In this document: one piece after another, positions 1-8,487 of the stretch
How the letters are laid out: each line of letters starts with the position of its first letter
Position numbering within the stretch: the stretch's first letter is position 1
From: Lapillicoccus sp.
GTDB taxonomy: Bacteria > Actinomycetota > Actinomycetes > Actinomycetales > Dermatophilaceae
Reading direction: 5' to 3'
DNA length: 64,000 nt
NCBI RefSeq assembly: GCF_025353065.1
Contig: NZ_JANXRJ010000052.1
Location: 1 to 64,000 of the forward strand
Position numbers and translations under genes: made by a program
The notes under the pieces: model-generated
The model's database searches: none
Told to the model about the DNA's origin: nothing
Seen by the model: the letters and a program-made list of their open reading frames with translations, nothing else

Positions 1-12
1 CCCCCGACGCTG

Positions 13-390
13 TCATGTGCTCGTCGCGCTGTAGGGCTTCCCGGGCCAGCAGGCCCACTCGTCGAAGTCCTCGACGCGGCCGTCGTCGGCGAAGCGCAGC
101 ACCCAGAGGTCGGTGTAGTCCTGCCGGGTCGGGGCGAGGTAGTTGACCAGGACCCGGACCACCGCGGTCTCCGCCTCGAGCGCGACGACTCGCGCCTCCA
201 TGCTGAAGGTCTGCCCGTCGTCCTCGAGCCAGAACGCCTTGACCCCGTCGTGGCCGACGTCGACCGGCTCGTAGGGCGAGCGGTGGTATCGCACGCCGGG
301 GGAGAAGAGACGCTCCACGGCATACACGTTGCCCTCACGCCAGGCGCGCTCGTAGTCGGCGACCCAGGCGAGCACCCCGTCGTGGTCCAT
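13..390 (-). CDS. SnoaL-like / NTF2-fold protein
   Basis: This encodes 125 residues, the usual length for a single nuclear-transport-factor-2-like (SnoaL-like) cone domain. Residues 1-20 contain an N-terminal helix (VADYERAWREGN), followed by the family phrase 'LFSPGVRYHRSPYEP' and a Trp/Asp-rich C-terminal strand (DLWVLRFADDGRVEDFDEWACWP). Such proteins bind small hydrophobic ligands or act as isomerases or cyclases, but the substrate cannot be inferred here. The frame stays open far upstream of the chosen ATG at 388-390; that ATG was chosen because the domain begins there. It stands alone with no operon partner. Confidence 0.8.
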   Translation of the reverse strand: MDHDGVLAWVADYERAWREGNVYAVERLFSPGVRYHRSPYEPVDVGHDGVKAFWLEDDGQTFSMEARVVALEAETAVVRVLVNYLAPTRQDYTDLWVLRFADDGRVEDFDEWACWPGKPYSATST

Positions 391-452
391 GGGGTGGCAG
401 CCTAGCCGCGCCGCGGGTGCTGCGAGTCGCGGTGCATGCGGTTGGAGGCGGG

Positions 453-749
453 TCAGGCCTTGGGCGCCACGGTGACGCCACGCCAGAAGGCGACGCGGTC
501 GCGGATCATCTCGGCCTCGGCCTTCGGCTCGGGGTAGTACCAGACCGCGTCGGGGTTGGTCTGCCCGTCGACCGTCACGGAGTAGTAGGACGCGGTGCCC
601 TTCCACGGGCACACCGAGTGGGTGTCGGTGTCGGCGAGCTCGGCGGTGACCGAGGATCGCGGGAAGTAGTGGTTGTTCTCGACCACCACGGTGTCGTCGG
701 ACTCGGCGATGACGTGACCGTTCCAGGTTGCCTGCATCAGAGTGCTCAT
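453..749 (-). CDS. DUF427 family protein
   Basis: This 98-residue protein matches the DUF427 family over its full length. It has the opening 'WNGHVIAESDDTVVVENNHYFP', the central 'CPWKGTASYYSV' and the closing 'AVWYYPEPKAEAEMIRDRVAFW' signature. The family has a small beta-rich fold and no firmly assigned biochemical role. The gene is divergent from the MFS exporter gene, with an 80-bp intergenic region that holds promoters for both. The ATG start at 747-749 fits the family's usual N terminus. Confidence 0.85.
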   Translation of the reverse strand: MSTLMQATWNGHVIAESDDTVVVENNHYFPRSSVTAELADTDTHSVCPWKGTASYYSVTVDGQTNPDAVWYYPEPKAEAEMIRDRVAFWRGVTVAPKA

Positions 750-817
750 GCGCTGGACAACGCCGGGGGAGGGCGCCGGTGTTCCCTCCCACTGTTCTCC
801 CAGGGTCGGTTAGTACG

Positions 818-828
818 GTTGAAACAAC
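818..828 (+). promoter_or_regulatory. Small inverted repeat abutting the MFS start, candidate MarR operator
   Basis: GTTG-AAA-CAAC is a perfect 4+4 inverted repeat ending one base before the MFS ATG at 829. No Shine-Dalgarno sequence is visible there, so the mRNA may be leaderless or nearly so. The downstream MarR gene is translationally coupled to the exporter and is the obvious candidate ligand. The repeat is short and could be chance. Confidence 0.25.
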
Positions 829-2619
829 ATGACGACCACAGCCACACGCCCCGACACCCGACCGGACCACTACAAGTGGATCGCGTTGTCCAACACCACC
901 CTCGGCGTCCTCATCGCGACGATCAACTCCTCGATCCTCCTCATCGCGCTGCCGGACATCTTCCGTGGGCTCGACATCAACCCCCTCCAGCCCGGCAACT
1001 CCAGCTACCTGCTCTGGCTGATGATGGGCTACATGGTCGTGACGGCCGTGCTCGTCGTGAGCTTCGGGCGCCTCGGCGACATGTACGGCCGGGTGAAGAT
1101 GTACAACGCCGGCTTCGCGATCTTCACGATCTTCTCCGTCGCCCTCGCCGCGACCTGGATGTCGGGCACGAACGGCGTCCTCTGGCTCATCGTGATGCGC
1201 GTGCTGCAGGGGGTCGGTGGCGCCCTGCTCATGGCCAACTCGAGCGCGATCATCACCGACGCCTTCCCCGTCGAGCAGCGGGGGTTCGCCCTCGGGCTCA
1301 ACATGGTGGCCGGCATCGCCGGGTCGTTCCTCGGTCTCGTCATCGGCGGCATCCTCGGCCCGATCGACTGGCGCCTGGTCTTCCTCGTCTCCGTCCCGGT
1401 CAGCCTCTTCGGCACCGTCTGGGCCTACCTCAAGCTGCGGGACACCGGCATCCGGCACCACGGCACCATCGACTGGTGGGGCAACGTCACCTTCGGGGTC
1501 GGCCTCGTGGCGGTGCTCGTGGGCATCACCTACGGCATCCAGCCCTACGGCACGCACATCATGGGGTGGACGAGCCCGTTCGTCCTCGCCTGCCTCATCG
1601 GGGGCAGCATCGTCCTCGCCGTCTTCTGCGTGATCGAGACGCGCATCGCGGACCCGATGTTCCGCCTCGACCTCTTCCGCATCCGGGCCTTCACCGCCGG
1701 TAATCTCGCCAGCCTCCTGTCGGGACTCGCCCGGGGCGGGCTGATGTTCATCCTCATCATCTGGCTGCAGGGCATCTGGCTCCCGCGCCACGGGTACGCC
1801 TTCGAGGCGACCCCGCTGTGGGCCGGGATCTTCATGCTCCCGATGACCGTGGGTTTCCTCGTCGCCGGACCGCTCTCCGGCTACTTCTCCGACCACTTCG
1901 GCGCCCGGCCGTTCGCGACCGGCGGAATGATCATCTCGGCCCTCAGCTTCGTCTGGCTGATGCTCCTGCCGGTCAACTTCGACTACTGGCAGTTCGCCCT
2001 CGCCCTGCTCGTCAACGGCGTCGGGATGGGTCTGTTCGCCTCACCGAACCGCACGGGCATCATGAACTCCCTGCCGGCCAACCGTCGCGGCGTGGGTGGC
2101 GGGATGAGCACCACCTTCCAGAACTCGGCCATGGTGCTCTCCATCGGGATCTTCTTCTCGCTCATGGTCACCGGGCTCGCCGGCTCGCTGCCCCAGGCGA
2201 TGGCCAGCGGCCTCACCGCCCACGGCGTGTCGGCGGCCCAGGCACAGGTCGTCGCGGGACTGCCCCCGGTCTCGGTGCTGTTCGCGTCGCTCCTCGGCTA
2301 CAACCCGATCCAGTCGCTGCTGGGGTCCAGCACGCTGTCGCAGCTGTCGCCGACGGACTCGGCATACCTGACTGGCCGGGGGTTCTTCCCGTCGCTGATC
2401 TCCGAGCCGTTCCACAACGGACTCGTCGTGGCCTTCGCCTTCGCGATCGTCGCGTGCCTCGTCGCCGCCGTCGCGTCCTGGATGATCGGCAAGAAGTACG
2501 TGCACGTCGACGTGGTGTCCGGAGGCGATGCGGCCGGCGAGTCGAGGGACGACCTGGTCCGGCCGGACGCCGTGACCGAGGAGTCGCGCACGGAGGCCGT
2601 GGAGGCGGCGGTCCGATGA
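829..2619 (+). CDS. MFS drug-type exporter (DHA2/EmrB-QacA family)
   Basis: This 596-residue membrane protein fits the DHA2 (14-helix) major facilitator subfamily in size. The helix-2/3 loop carries the MFS motif A variant 'GRLGDMYGRVKMY' (about residues 79-91). Motif C-like glycine and proline patterns follow (VAGIAGSFLGLVIGGILGPIDWR), with a long hydrophilic C-terminal tail. Members use the proton gradient to export drugs or metabolites across the cytoplasmic membrane. It overlaps the MarR gene by four bases (ATGA), the usual arrangement of a self-regulated efflux operon. The substrate is unknown. Confidence 0.9.
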   Translation: MTTTATRPDTRPDHYKWIALSNTTLGVLIATINSSILLIALPDIFRGLDINPLQPGNSSYLLWLMMGYMVVTAVLVVSFGRLGDMYGRVKMYNAGFAIFTIFSVALAATWMSGTNGVLWLIVMRVLQGVGGALLMANSSAIITDAFPVEQRGFALGLNMVAGIAGSFLGLVIGGILGPIDWRLVFLVSVPVSLFGTVWAYLKLRDTGIRHHGTIDWWGNVTFGVGLVAVLVGITYGIQPYGTHIMGWTSPFVLACLIGGSIVLAVFCVIETRIADPMFRLDLFRIRAFTAGNLASLLSGLARGGLMFILIIWLQGIWLPRHGYAFEATPLWAGIFMLPMTVGFLVAGPLSGYFSDHFGARPFATGGMIISALSFVWLMLLPVNFDYWQFALALLVNGVGMGLFASPNRTGIMNSLPANRRGVGGGMSTTFQNSAMVLSIGIFFSLMVTGLAGSLPQAMASGLTAHGVSAAQAQVVAGLPPVSVLFASLLGYNPIQSLLGSSTLSQLSPTDSAYLTGRGFFPSLISEPFHNGLVVAFAFAIVACLVAAVASWMIGKKYVHVDVVSGGDAAGESRDDLVRPDAVTEESRTEAVEAAVR

Positions 2620-3107
2620 GTCCCTCGTCGCTGACGGCGCCGACCCGCGAGACCTCGGTCGCCGAGCTCGCCGGGGGGCTGCGCACCGAGGTCAGCCGGC
2701 TGGCCTACCACCTGCGCAGGCCGGCCGCGAGCTCCGGGGTGACGCCCACCCGGCTCGCCGCCCTGTCGGCCCTCGCCCGCCATCCCGACGGCTGCCGGGC
2801 CGGCGACCTCGCGACCGAGATGGGGGTCTCGCCGGCGAGCATGAGCCGGCTCATCGACATCATGACCGGTGCCGCCTGGGCCGAGCGCCGGCGCGACGAC
2901 GTGGACGCCCGCGCGACGATCCTCACGATCACCCCGGGGGGCGCCGAGCTCCTCGAGGGCCTGCGGCGCGAGAGCACCAGCTGGCTGTCGGTGCACCTCG
3001 ACGGGCTCGGTGAGCGGGAGCGGGCCGTGCTCGCCGAGGCGGTACCGATCCTCCGGGCGCTCGCGGACGCGGGTCTCGAGGTCCGCGTACCGGCTCCCGT
3101 CGCCTGA
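2616..3107 (+). CDS. MarR family transcriptional regulator
   Basis: This encodes 163 residues with a typical winged-helix MarR core: an N-terminal dimerisation helix, then 'TRLAALSALARHPDGCRAGDLATEMGVSPASMSRLIDIMTGAAWAERR' (helix-turn-helix about residues 43-90), the wing 'DDVDARATILTITPGGAELL', and C-terminal helices. The start is ATG at 2616 inside the stop of the MFS gene, giving translational coupling. The likely role is a ligand-responsive repressor of the exporter operon. The inducer is unknown. Confidence 0.88.
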   Translation: MSPSSLTAPTRETSVAELAGGLRTEVSRLAYHLRRPAASSGVTPTRLAALSALARHPDGCRAGDLATEMGVSPASMSRLIDIMTGAAWAERRRDDVDARATILTITPGGAELLEGLRRESTSWLSVHLDGLGERERAVLAEAVPILRALADAGLEVRVPAPVA

Positions 3108-3137
3108 GCGGCGGGCCCGCGGCAGACGGTGCGCGCG

Positions 3138-3626
3138 TCACAGGGCGCGGGCACCCGAGGCCACGAGGAAGGCTGCGCCGGAGAGCAGTCCGGCGACGGT
3201 CCGGACGTGGTTCCAGGCCGTCCACCTCGACAGGTAGTCGGCCCAGATGGCTGCGGCCGGCGCGGACGCCGGGTCGAGGGCGGCCAGCCGGTCGTTGCGG
3301 GGCACGCTGGCCGCGACCGTCACACCGATCACCCCGATGAGGTATGCCGCGCTGCCGGCGAGCAGCCACGACGCGGCCGGCGTGCCCCACCCGACCACGG
3401 CCCGCCAGCCGGTGACCAGGCACAGGGCGCCCGAGCCGAACAGCGTCATCATGAAGATCGTTGACACCGCGGTGACGTTCACCGCCTGCATCGCGACGAC
3501 GGCCTCCCGCGCCGGGAGTCGGCCGAGGGCCGGCATGACGAAGGACGAGAACGCGAGGAACGCTCCGCCGACGGCGGTGGTCCCGAGGGCGGCAGCGCTG
3601 ACGAGGACGGCGGTGGTTGAGGTCAT
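3138..3626 (-). CDS. DUF1772 (anthrone-oxygenase-like) membrane protein
   Basis: This 162-residue protein has four hydrophobic segments: the N-terminal 'VLVSAAALGTTAVGGAFLAFSSFVMPAL', then 'AVVAMQAVNVTAVSTIFMMTLFGSG' and two more. It matches the DUF1772 pattern, including 'R(N)DRLAAL' and the conserved 'W..WNHVRT' near the C terminus. The family includes anthrone oxygenase-like enzymes, but most bacterial members have no proven activity. It is divergent from the adjacent AraC-type regulator gene, an arrangement often seen when the regulator controls its neighbour. The start is ATG at 3624-3626. Confidence 0.8.
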   Translation of the reverse strand: MTSTTAVLVSAAALGTTAVGGAFLAFSSFVMPALGRLPAREAVVAMQAVNVTAVSTIFMMTLFGSGALCLVTGWRAVVGWGTPAASWLLAGSAAYLIGVIGVTVAASVPRNDRLAALDPASAPAAAIWADYLSRWTAWNHVRTVAGLLSGAAFLVASGARAL

Positions 3627-3729
3627 GTCCTCATCCCACCCCCGGCCGGCGGGCCTGCCCATGTCTGAGGTCCGTCGGGGCATGTGCGAACGTCTCTCTC
3701 CTCCGGACGCTGTGCCGGTATGTGGCGGC

Positions 3730-4556
3730 ATGGACGTGCTGACCGGCCTCCTCGACGGCACCCGGGCCCGCGAGGCCTTCGTGCTGCGGTGCCGCCTCTC
3801 GCCCCCCTTTGCAATGCGGATCGAGGACGAGGCGCCGACCCGGCCCACCGTGGTCATCCACCCGGGACAACGGTGCACGTCGCCCGACGGGAGCGATCTC
3901 GGCGACCTCGCCTCGTTGGGGATGCGCACCTGGGGGAGTCCCGGCCCGAGCCCGGTGGTCTTCGTGACCGGCGTCTACGAGCGTCGTGCGGAAGTGGGCC
4001 ACCGGCTGCTCCCGACCCTGCCCCACCTGCTGGTCCTCGCGCCCGGCGCGTGGAACGCGCCCCTGGTCGACTACCTCCAGGCCGAGATCGACCGCGACGT
4101 CCTCGGGCAGGCGGCCGTCCTCGACCGGGTGGTCGACCTGCTCGTCGTCGCTGCCCTGCGTGAGTGGCTCGACCGTCCGGGATCCGGCGCCCCGGGGTGG
4201 TACCACGCGCAGGCCGACCCCCTCGTCGGGCCGGTGCTGGCCCTGATCCACGACCAGCCCGGCCACCCGTGGTCGCTGGCCGGTCTGGCTGCGGCCGTGG
4301 GCTGGTCGCGCTCGACCCTGGCCAGGCGCTTCGCGCAGCTGGTGGGCGAGAGCCGATGACCTATCTCGCGCAGTGGCGTCTGGACCTGGCGGCCGACCTC
4401 ATCGGCGAGGGGGAGATGACCCTCGACGCCGTCGCGGCCCGGGTGGGCTACGGCAGCGGGTTCGCGCTGAGCGTCGCGTTCAAGCGGGTCAAGGGGATCA
4501 GCCCCGCGGAGCACCGGGCCGCCCGGACGGCCGGGGCGTCGACGATCAGCGCGTGA
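3730..4556 (+). pseudogene. AraC family regulator with cupin-type sensor, broken by a frameshift
   Basis: Frame 1 (3730-4359) encodes an AraC-ligand-binding cupin (Cupin_6 type: MDVLTGLLDGTRAREAFVLR, then 'PPFAMRIEDEAP') and the first helix-turn-helix of the AraC domain (WSLAGLAAAVGWSRSTLARRF, then LVGE). It stops at TGA 4357-4359. The next frame carries the second half without a gap: 'MTYLAQWRLDLAADLI', then the second HTH 'VAARVGYGSGFALSVAFKRV' and 'ISPAEHR', ending at 4556. Intact homologs read through as '..GEPPMTYL..', so one base is missing near 4351-4356. The break lies between the two HTH motifs, so neither half should bind DNA normally. A sequencing error is possible. The gene is divergent from the DUF1772 gene. 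Confidence 0.8.
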
Positions 4557-4593
4557 CCACCCTCCCTCTCGGCACTGAGAGGATGACGAGGAC

Positions 4594-7140
4594 ATGACCC
4601 TCACAGCGACGACCTCCACGCTTGCCGGACGACCCGGTGCAGCACCCGACCCCGATGACGTCTTCGCGGCCTTCTCGGAGTGGGTGACGGGACAGGGCCT
4701 GTCCCTCTACCCCGCCCAGGAGGAGGCACTGATCGAGGTCGTGTCGGGCTCCAACGTCATCCTCTCGACGCCGACCGGCTCGGGCAAGAGCCTCGTCGCC
4801 ACGGGCGCCCACTTCGCGGCGCTCGTGGCCGGGATCCGCAGCTACTACACGGCGCCCATCAAAGCACTGGTGTCCGAGAAGTTCTTCGCCCTCTGTGACG
4901 TGTTCGGCGCCGACCAGGTCGGCATGCTCACCGGGGACGCCGCGGTGAACCCCGGAGCGCCGATCATCTGCTGCACGGCCGAGGTGCTGGCGAACATCGC
5001 GTTGCGTGGTGGCCGGACGGCCGACGTCGGGCAGGTCGTCATGGACGAGTTCCACTTCTACTCCGAGCCCGACCGCGGCTGGGCGTGGCAGGTCCCCATC
5101 CTCGAGCTGCCGCAGGCCCAGTTCATCCTGATGTCCGCCACGCTCGGTGACACCAGCCCGTTCGAGGCGGACCTGGTGCGGCGCACGGGCCGTCCCACGG
5201 CCATGGTGACGTCGGTCGAGCGACCCGTCCCGCTGACCTACCACTGGGCGATGACACCGTTGCACGAGACGCTGGAGGAGCTCCTCGCGACCGGCCAGGC
5301 GCCCGTCTACGTCGTCCACTTCACCCAGGCCGCAGCGCTCGAGCGGGCACAGGCCCTGATGTCGGTCACGGTCGCCAGCCGCGCCGACCGCGACGCGATC
5401 GCCGCGTTCATCGGCGGGTTCCGCTTCTCGGCCGGGTTCGGCAAGACGCTCTCGCGACTCGTCCGGCACGGCATCGGGGTCCACCACGCCGGGATGCTGC
5501 CGAAGTACCGGCGGCTCGTCGAGCAGCTGGCCCAACGCGGGCACCTCAAGGTCATCTGCGGCACCGACACCCTCGGGGTCGGCATCAACGTCCCGATCCG
5601 CACCGTGCTGCTGACCGGCCTGACGAAGTTCGACGGGTCGCGTCAGCGGCTGCTCAAGGCTCGCGAGTTCCATCAGATCGCGGGGCGCGCGGGACGGGCG
5701 GGATACGACACGGCCGGCACCGTCGTGGTGCAGGCCCCCGAGCACGTCGTCGAGAACGCGCGCGCGGTGGCCAAAGCCGGCGACGACCCCAAGAAGCAAC
5801 GAAAGATCCAGCGCAAAAAGGCTCCTGACGGATTCATCAGCTGGAGCGAGGACACGTTCTCCCGGCTCGTCGCGGCCGAGCCCGAGCCGCTCGTCTCGCG
5901 GATGCGGGTCACCCACTCGATGGTCCTCAACGTGCTCCAGCGGCACGAGGATCCCTTCGCGGCGATGCGTCAACTGCTGCGCGACAACCACGAGGAGCCT
6001 CGCCGACAGGTGCGGCACGTCCGGCAGGCGGTCCAGATCTATCGCTCGTTGCTGGCGGCCGGTGTCGTCGAGCGCCTCGAGGCCCCGGACGAGTACGGCC
6101 GGACGACGCGCCTCGTCGAGGACCTCCAGCTCGGCTTCGCGCTCAACCAGCCGTTGTCGGCGTTCGCCCTCGGGGCGGTCGAGACCCTCGACCCGGAGAG
6201 CCCGACCTACGCCCTCGACGTCGTCTCGCTCATCGAGGCCACCCTGGAGGATCCCCGTCAGATCCTGATGGCGCAGCAGTTCAAGGCCCGCGGAGAGGCC
6301 GTGGCGGAGCTCAAGGCGGACGGGGTGGAGTACGAGGAGAGGATGGAGATCCTCGAGGACGTCACCTGGCCGCGGCCCCTCGAGGAGCTGCTCACCGCAC
6401 TGTTCCGGACCTATCGGCAGAGCCACCCGTGGGTCGATGAGTCAGCCCTGTCACCGAAGTCGGTCGTCCGTGACCTCTACGAACGGGCCATGACCTTCGG
6501 TGACCTCGTGGCCTTCTACGGCCTCACCCGCTCCGAGGGCATCGTGCTGCGCTACCTCTCCGACGCCTACAAGGCGCTCCGCCAGACCGTCCCCGACTCG
6601 GCGAAGACGCCCGAGGTGGACGACCTCATCGCCTGGCTGGGCACGGTGGTGAGCCAGACCGACTCCAGTCTTCTCGACGAGTGGGAAGCGCTGACCGACC
6701 CCGATCGCCAGGAGGCCTTGGCCGCCGGGGCCGCTGTCCTCCCGCCGGCTCCTCGCCGAATCACCAGTGACGAGAGGGGGTTCCGCATCCTCGTGCGCAA
6801 CGCGATGTTTCAGCTCGTGCAGCTGCTCGCGCACGGCGACTGGTCGGCGCTGGGGGCGTGGACCGACGTCGACGGGTGGCCCGTGGCCGCCGACTGGGAG
6901 GAGGCCGGGGAGTCCTACTTCCTCGAGCACGAGGAGGTCGGCCTCGACTCCGACGCCCGAGGTCCCGCCCTGTTCGTCGTCGAGCAGGTATCGGGTGCGG
7001 GCCGGGCCTGGGCCGTCGACCAGGTCATCGACGACCCGGCGGGCGACCACGACTGGCGGATCACGGCGACCGTCGACCTCGACGCCTCGGACGAGGAGTC
7101 CGAAGCGGTGTTCACGACAGCCGCGCTGCACCGGCTCTGA
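4594..7140 (+). CDS. Ski2-like DEAD/DEAH helicase with DUF3516 C-terminal domain
   Basis: This encodes 848 residues. The helicase core has the Walker A motif 'TPTGSGKSL' (59-67), the DEAD-box variant 'DEFH' (151-154), motif III 'SAT' (181-183) and motif VI 'HQIAGRAGRAG' (360-370). The C-terminal half is the DUF3516 extension of actinobacterial Ski2-like helicases. These are predicted ATP-dependent RNA (or RNA/DNA) helicases in the cytoplasm, and the exact substrate is not established. The start is ATG at 4594 with 'GAGGA' about ten bases upstream. The gene is monocistronic and ends at a convergent terminator. Confidence 0.92.
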   Translation: MTLTATTSTLAGRPGAAPDPDDVFAAFSEWVTGQGLSLYPAQEEALIEVVSGSNVILSTPTGSGKSLVATGAHFAALVAGIRSYYTAPIKALVSEKFFALCDVFGADQVGMLTGDAAVNPGAPIICCTAEVLANIALRGGRTADVGQVVMDEFHFYSEPDRGWAWQVPILELPQAQFILMSATLGDTSPFEADLVRRTGRPTAMVTSVERPVPLTYHWAMTPLHETLEELLATGQAPVYVVHFTQAAALERAQALMSVTVASRADRDAIAAFIGGFRFSAGFGKTLSRLVRHGIGVHHAGMLPKYRRLVEQLAQRGHLKVICGTDTLGVGINVPIRTVLLTGLTKFDGSRQRLLKAREFHQIAGRAGRAGYDTAGTVVVQAPEHVVENARAVAKAGDDPKKQRKIQRKKAPDGFISWSEDTFSRLVAAEPEPLVSRMRVTHSMVLNVLQRHEDPFAAMRQLLRDNHEEPRRQVRHVRQAVQIYRSLLAAGVVERLEAPDEYGRTTRLVEDLQLGFALNQPLSAFALGAVETLDPESPTYALDVVSLIEATLEDPRQILMAQQFKARGEAVAELKADGVEYEERMEILEDVTWPRPLEELLTALFRTYRQSHPWVDESALSPKSVVRDLYERAMTFGDLVAFYGLTRSEGIVLRYLSDAYKALRQTVPDSAKTPEVDDLIAWLGTVVSQTDSSLLDEWEALTDPDRQEALAAGAAVLPPAPRRITSDERGFRILVRNAMFQLVQLLAHGDWSALGAWTDVDGWPVAADWEEAGESYFLEHEEVGLDSDARGPALFVVEQVSGAGRAWAVDQVIDDPAGDHDWRITATVDLDASDEESEAVFTTAALHRL

Positions 7141-7175
7141 CGGACCGATTTCTGACGGACGGCAGGTTTCCCGGG

Positions 7176-7199
7176 CCCGAGCGCTGGACGGCGCTCGGG
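7176..7199. terminator. Bidirectional hairpin terminator
   Basis: A 9-bp perfect stem (CCCGAGCGC / GCGCTCGGG) with a 6-base loop lies between the convergent helicase and glycosyltransferase/small-protein operons. It lacks a T tract, as is common in GC-rich actinobacteria, and can serve both strands. Confidence 0.6.
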
Positions 7200-7219
7200 G
7201 GGCCGGGTCCTACCGGTGG

Positions 7220-7375
7220 CTACTTCTGGGTCTTCGGGCGCATCCGGAGCAAGGCCATTCCGGCCATGACCAGCGTGAACGACGCCACGACATAGAACAG
7301 CGCGGAGAAACCGGTCGCAGCAAGGGCTGCGGAGCCCACTGCGCCACCACTCACGGCTTTGATGGAGGAGTACAC
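7220..7375 (-). CDS. 51-residue membrane protein with LPXTG-like C-terminal architecture
   Basis: The gene uses a GTG start at 7373-7375, two bases after the glycosyltransferase stop, with AAAGAGG as ribosome binding site about seven bases upstream. The product has a short Ser/Gly/Ala-rich N terminus, the sequence 'LAATGF', one transmembrane helix (ALFYVVASFTLVMAGMALL) and a basic tail 'RMRPKTQK'. That order (xAxTG, hydrophobic helix, positive tail) mimics a sortase sorting signal but lacks the canonical LPXTG and a preceding secreted domain. It is more likely a small partner of the coupled glycosyltransferase. The function is unknown. Confidence 0.7.
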   Translation of the reverse strand: MYSSIKAVSGGAVGSAALAATGFSALFYVVASFTLVMAGMALLRMRPKTQK

Positions 7376-7377
7376 GT

Positions 7378-8487
7378 TCAGACCTCTTTCATTGTTGGGA
7401 CTTGCAGGGTCCTGCGCGCCGGAGCGGTGTGGTGCTTCCACTCCGGGGTCGATCGACTGAGACGTTGCCCCAGCGCGCGCAGGAAGATCATCTGGAGGAA
7501 CACGTCATAGACCATTTCGGGCACGATCAGCGCCGCGGTGAACCGGGCGCGCGGGCCAGCCTCCCACACGGTGACCACCCGCTCGACGGCGAAGATGACA
7601 CCGATGAAGCTCCAGAACCAGGACAGGGCGAAGACCCCGACCACGATGGTGTAGGCCATCAGGACGAGATAGAGCAGCAGCATCACGGTCGAGAAGAGCA
7701 GCGCACTCTGCTGCATCCAGTAGCGGGCCGTCACCCGCGTGAGCCCGTAGGTGGCGATGTTGTCGACCGCGCCGCGATACCACCGCAGCCGCTGGTCGTG
7801 CAGGGCACCGGGCGTCGGCATCAGCTCGGTGTAGACCAGGCACTCCTTCGGCGAGACCAGGCCCCAGCCGATGGTCTTGAGGGCGATGGTGATCTCGTTG
7901 TCCTCGGTCAGGGCCGATGTGTCGTAGACGTCGCCGCGCCGCCCGGGCAGCAGGTGGCCGCGCGAGGTGGCCACGTCGCGCAGCGCCCGGACGAGGAAGA
8001 CCGAGGCGGTGCCGGTGAGCACGTGGACACGGCCCTGCCGGCGGCCGATCTCGCGGGCGTAGCGGGCGTACTCGGCGGCCTGGAGTCGCTGGAGCACGCC
8101 GTGCGGCTCGTCGCCGTGGAAGATCCCGCCGACCGCCCCGAGCTGCCGACCGTGGTGGCTGCTCGTCACCGCGAAGTGGCGGAGCACGGCAGCCATGTAG
8201 TCGGTGCCCAGGCGGGTGTCGGCGTCCATCACCAGGAGCAGGTCGTCGTCGTCGAGGGCGATGTGCGGCAGCGCCTGGTTGAGTGCGCCTGCTTTGCGGT
8301 GGCGGTTGCCGCGCGTCTCGAAGACCTCCGCCCCGGCAGCGCGGGCGATGGCCACCGTCTGGTCCGTGCAGTTGTCGGCGACGACGACGATGCGGTCGAA
8401 GGCCACCGCCTGGGCGCGCAGGGACGCCACGGCGGACTCGATGGTCGCTGCCTCGTCATGGGCAGGGACCACGGCAATGACGGCCAT
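7378..8487 (-). CDS. Membrane-bound family 2 glycosyltransferase (processive type)
   Basis: This encodes 369 residues. The N-terminal GT-A domain opens with 'MAVIAVVPAHDEAATIESAVASL'. It has the metal/UDP-binding 'DAD' (88-90), the catalytic 'TEDNE' (194-198) and the acceptor-site 'QRLRW' (232-236), the pattern of cellulose/chitin/hyaluronan synthase-type enzymes. Two or three transmembrane helices follow. It probably polymerises or transfers a sugar from a nucleotide sugar at the cytoplasmic membrane, perhaps a poly-N-acetylglucosamine-like glycan. The start at 8487 was chosen because GGGGGA lies just upstream and the fold begins there, although the frame is open further upstream. It is translationally coupled to the 51-residue gene. 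Confidence 0.85.
   Translation of the reverse strand: MAVIAVVPAHDEAATIESAVASLRAQAVAFDRIVVVADNCTDQTVAIARAAGAEVFETRGNRHRKAGALNQALPHIALDDDDLLLVMDADTRLGTDYMAAVLRHFAVTSSHHGRQLGAVGGIFHGDEPHGVLQRLQAAEYARYAREIGRRQGRVHVLTGTASVFLVRALRDVATSRGHLLPGRRGDVYDTSALTEDNEITIALKTIGWGLVSPKECLVYTELMPTPGALHDQRLRWYRGAVDNIATYGLTRVTARYWMQQSALLFSTVMLLLYLVLMAYTIVVGVFALSWFWSFIGVIFAVERVVTVWEAGPRARFTAALIVPEMVYDVFLQMIFLRALGQRLSRSTPEWKHHTAPARRTLQVPTMKEV

Noticed and set aside
13..1896. A 627-residue open frame spanning the first two kilobases on the minus strand
   Set aside because: Only the last 125 residues resemble a protein family. The rest overlaps the DUF427 and MFS genes, both of which are well supported.
3111..3120. 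GCGGGCCCGC palindrome between the MarR and DUF1772 genes as a terminator
   Set aside because: It is too short, without loop-forming space, and such GC palindromes are common by chance in this DNA.
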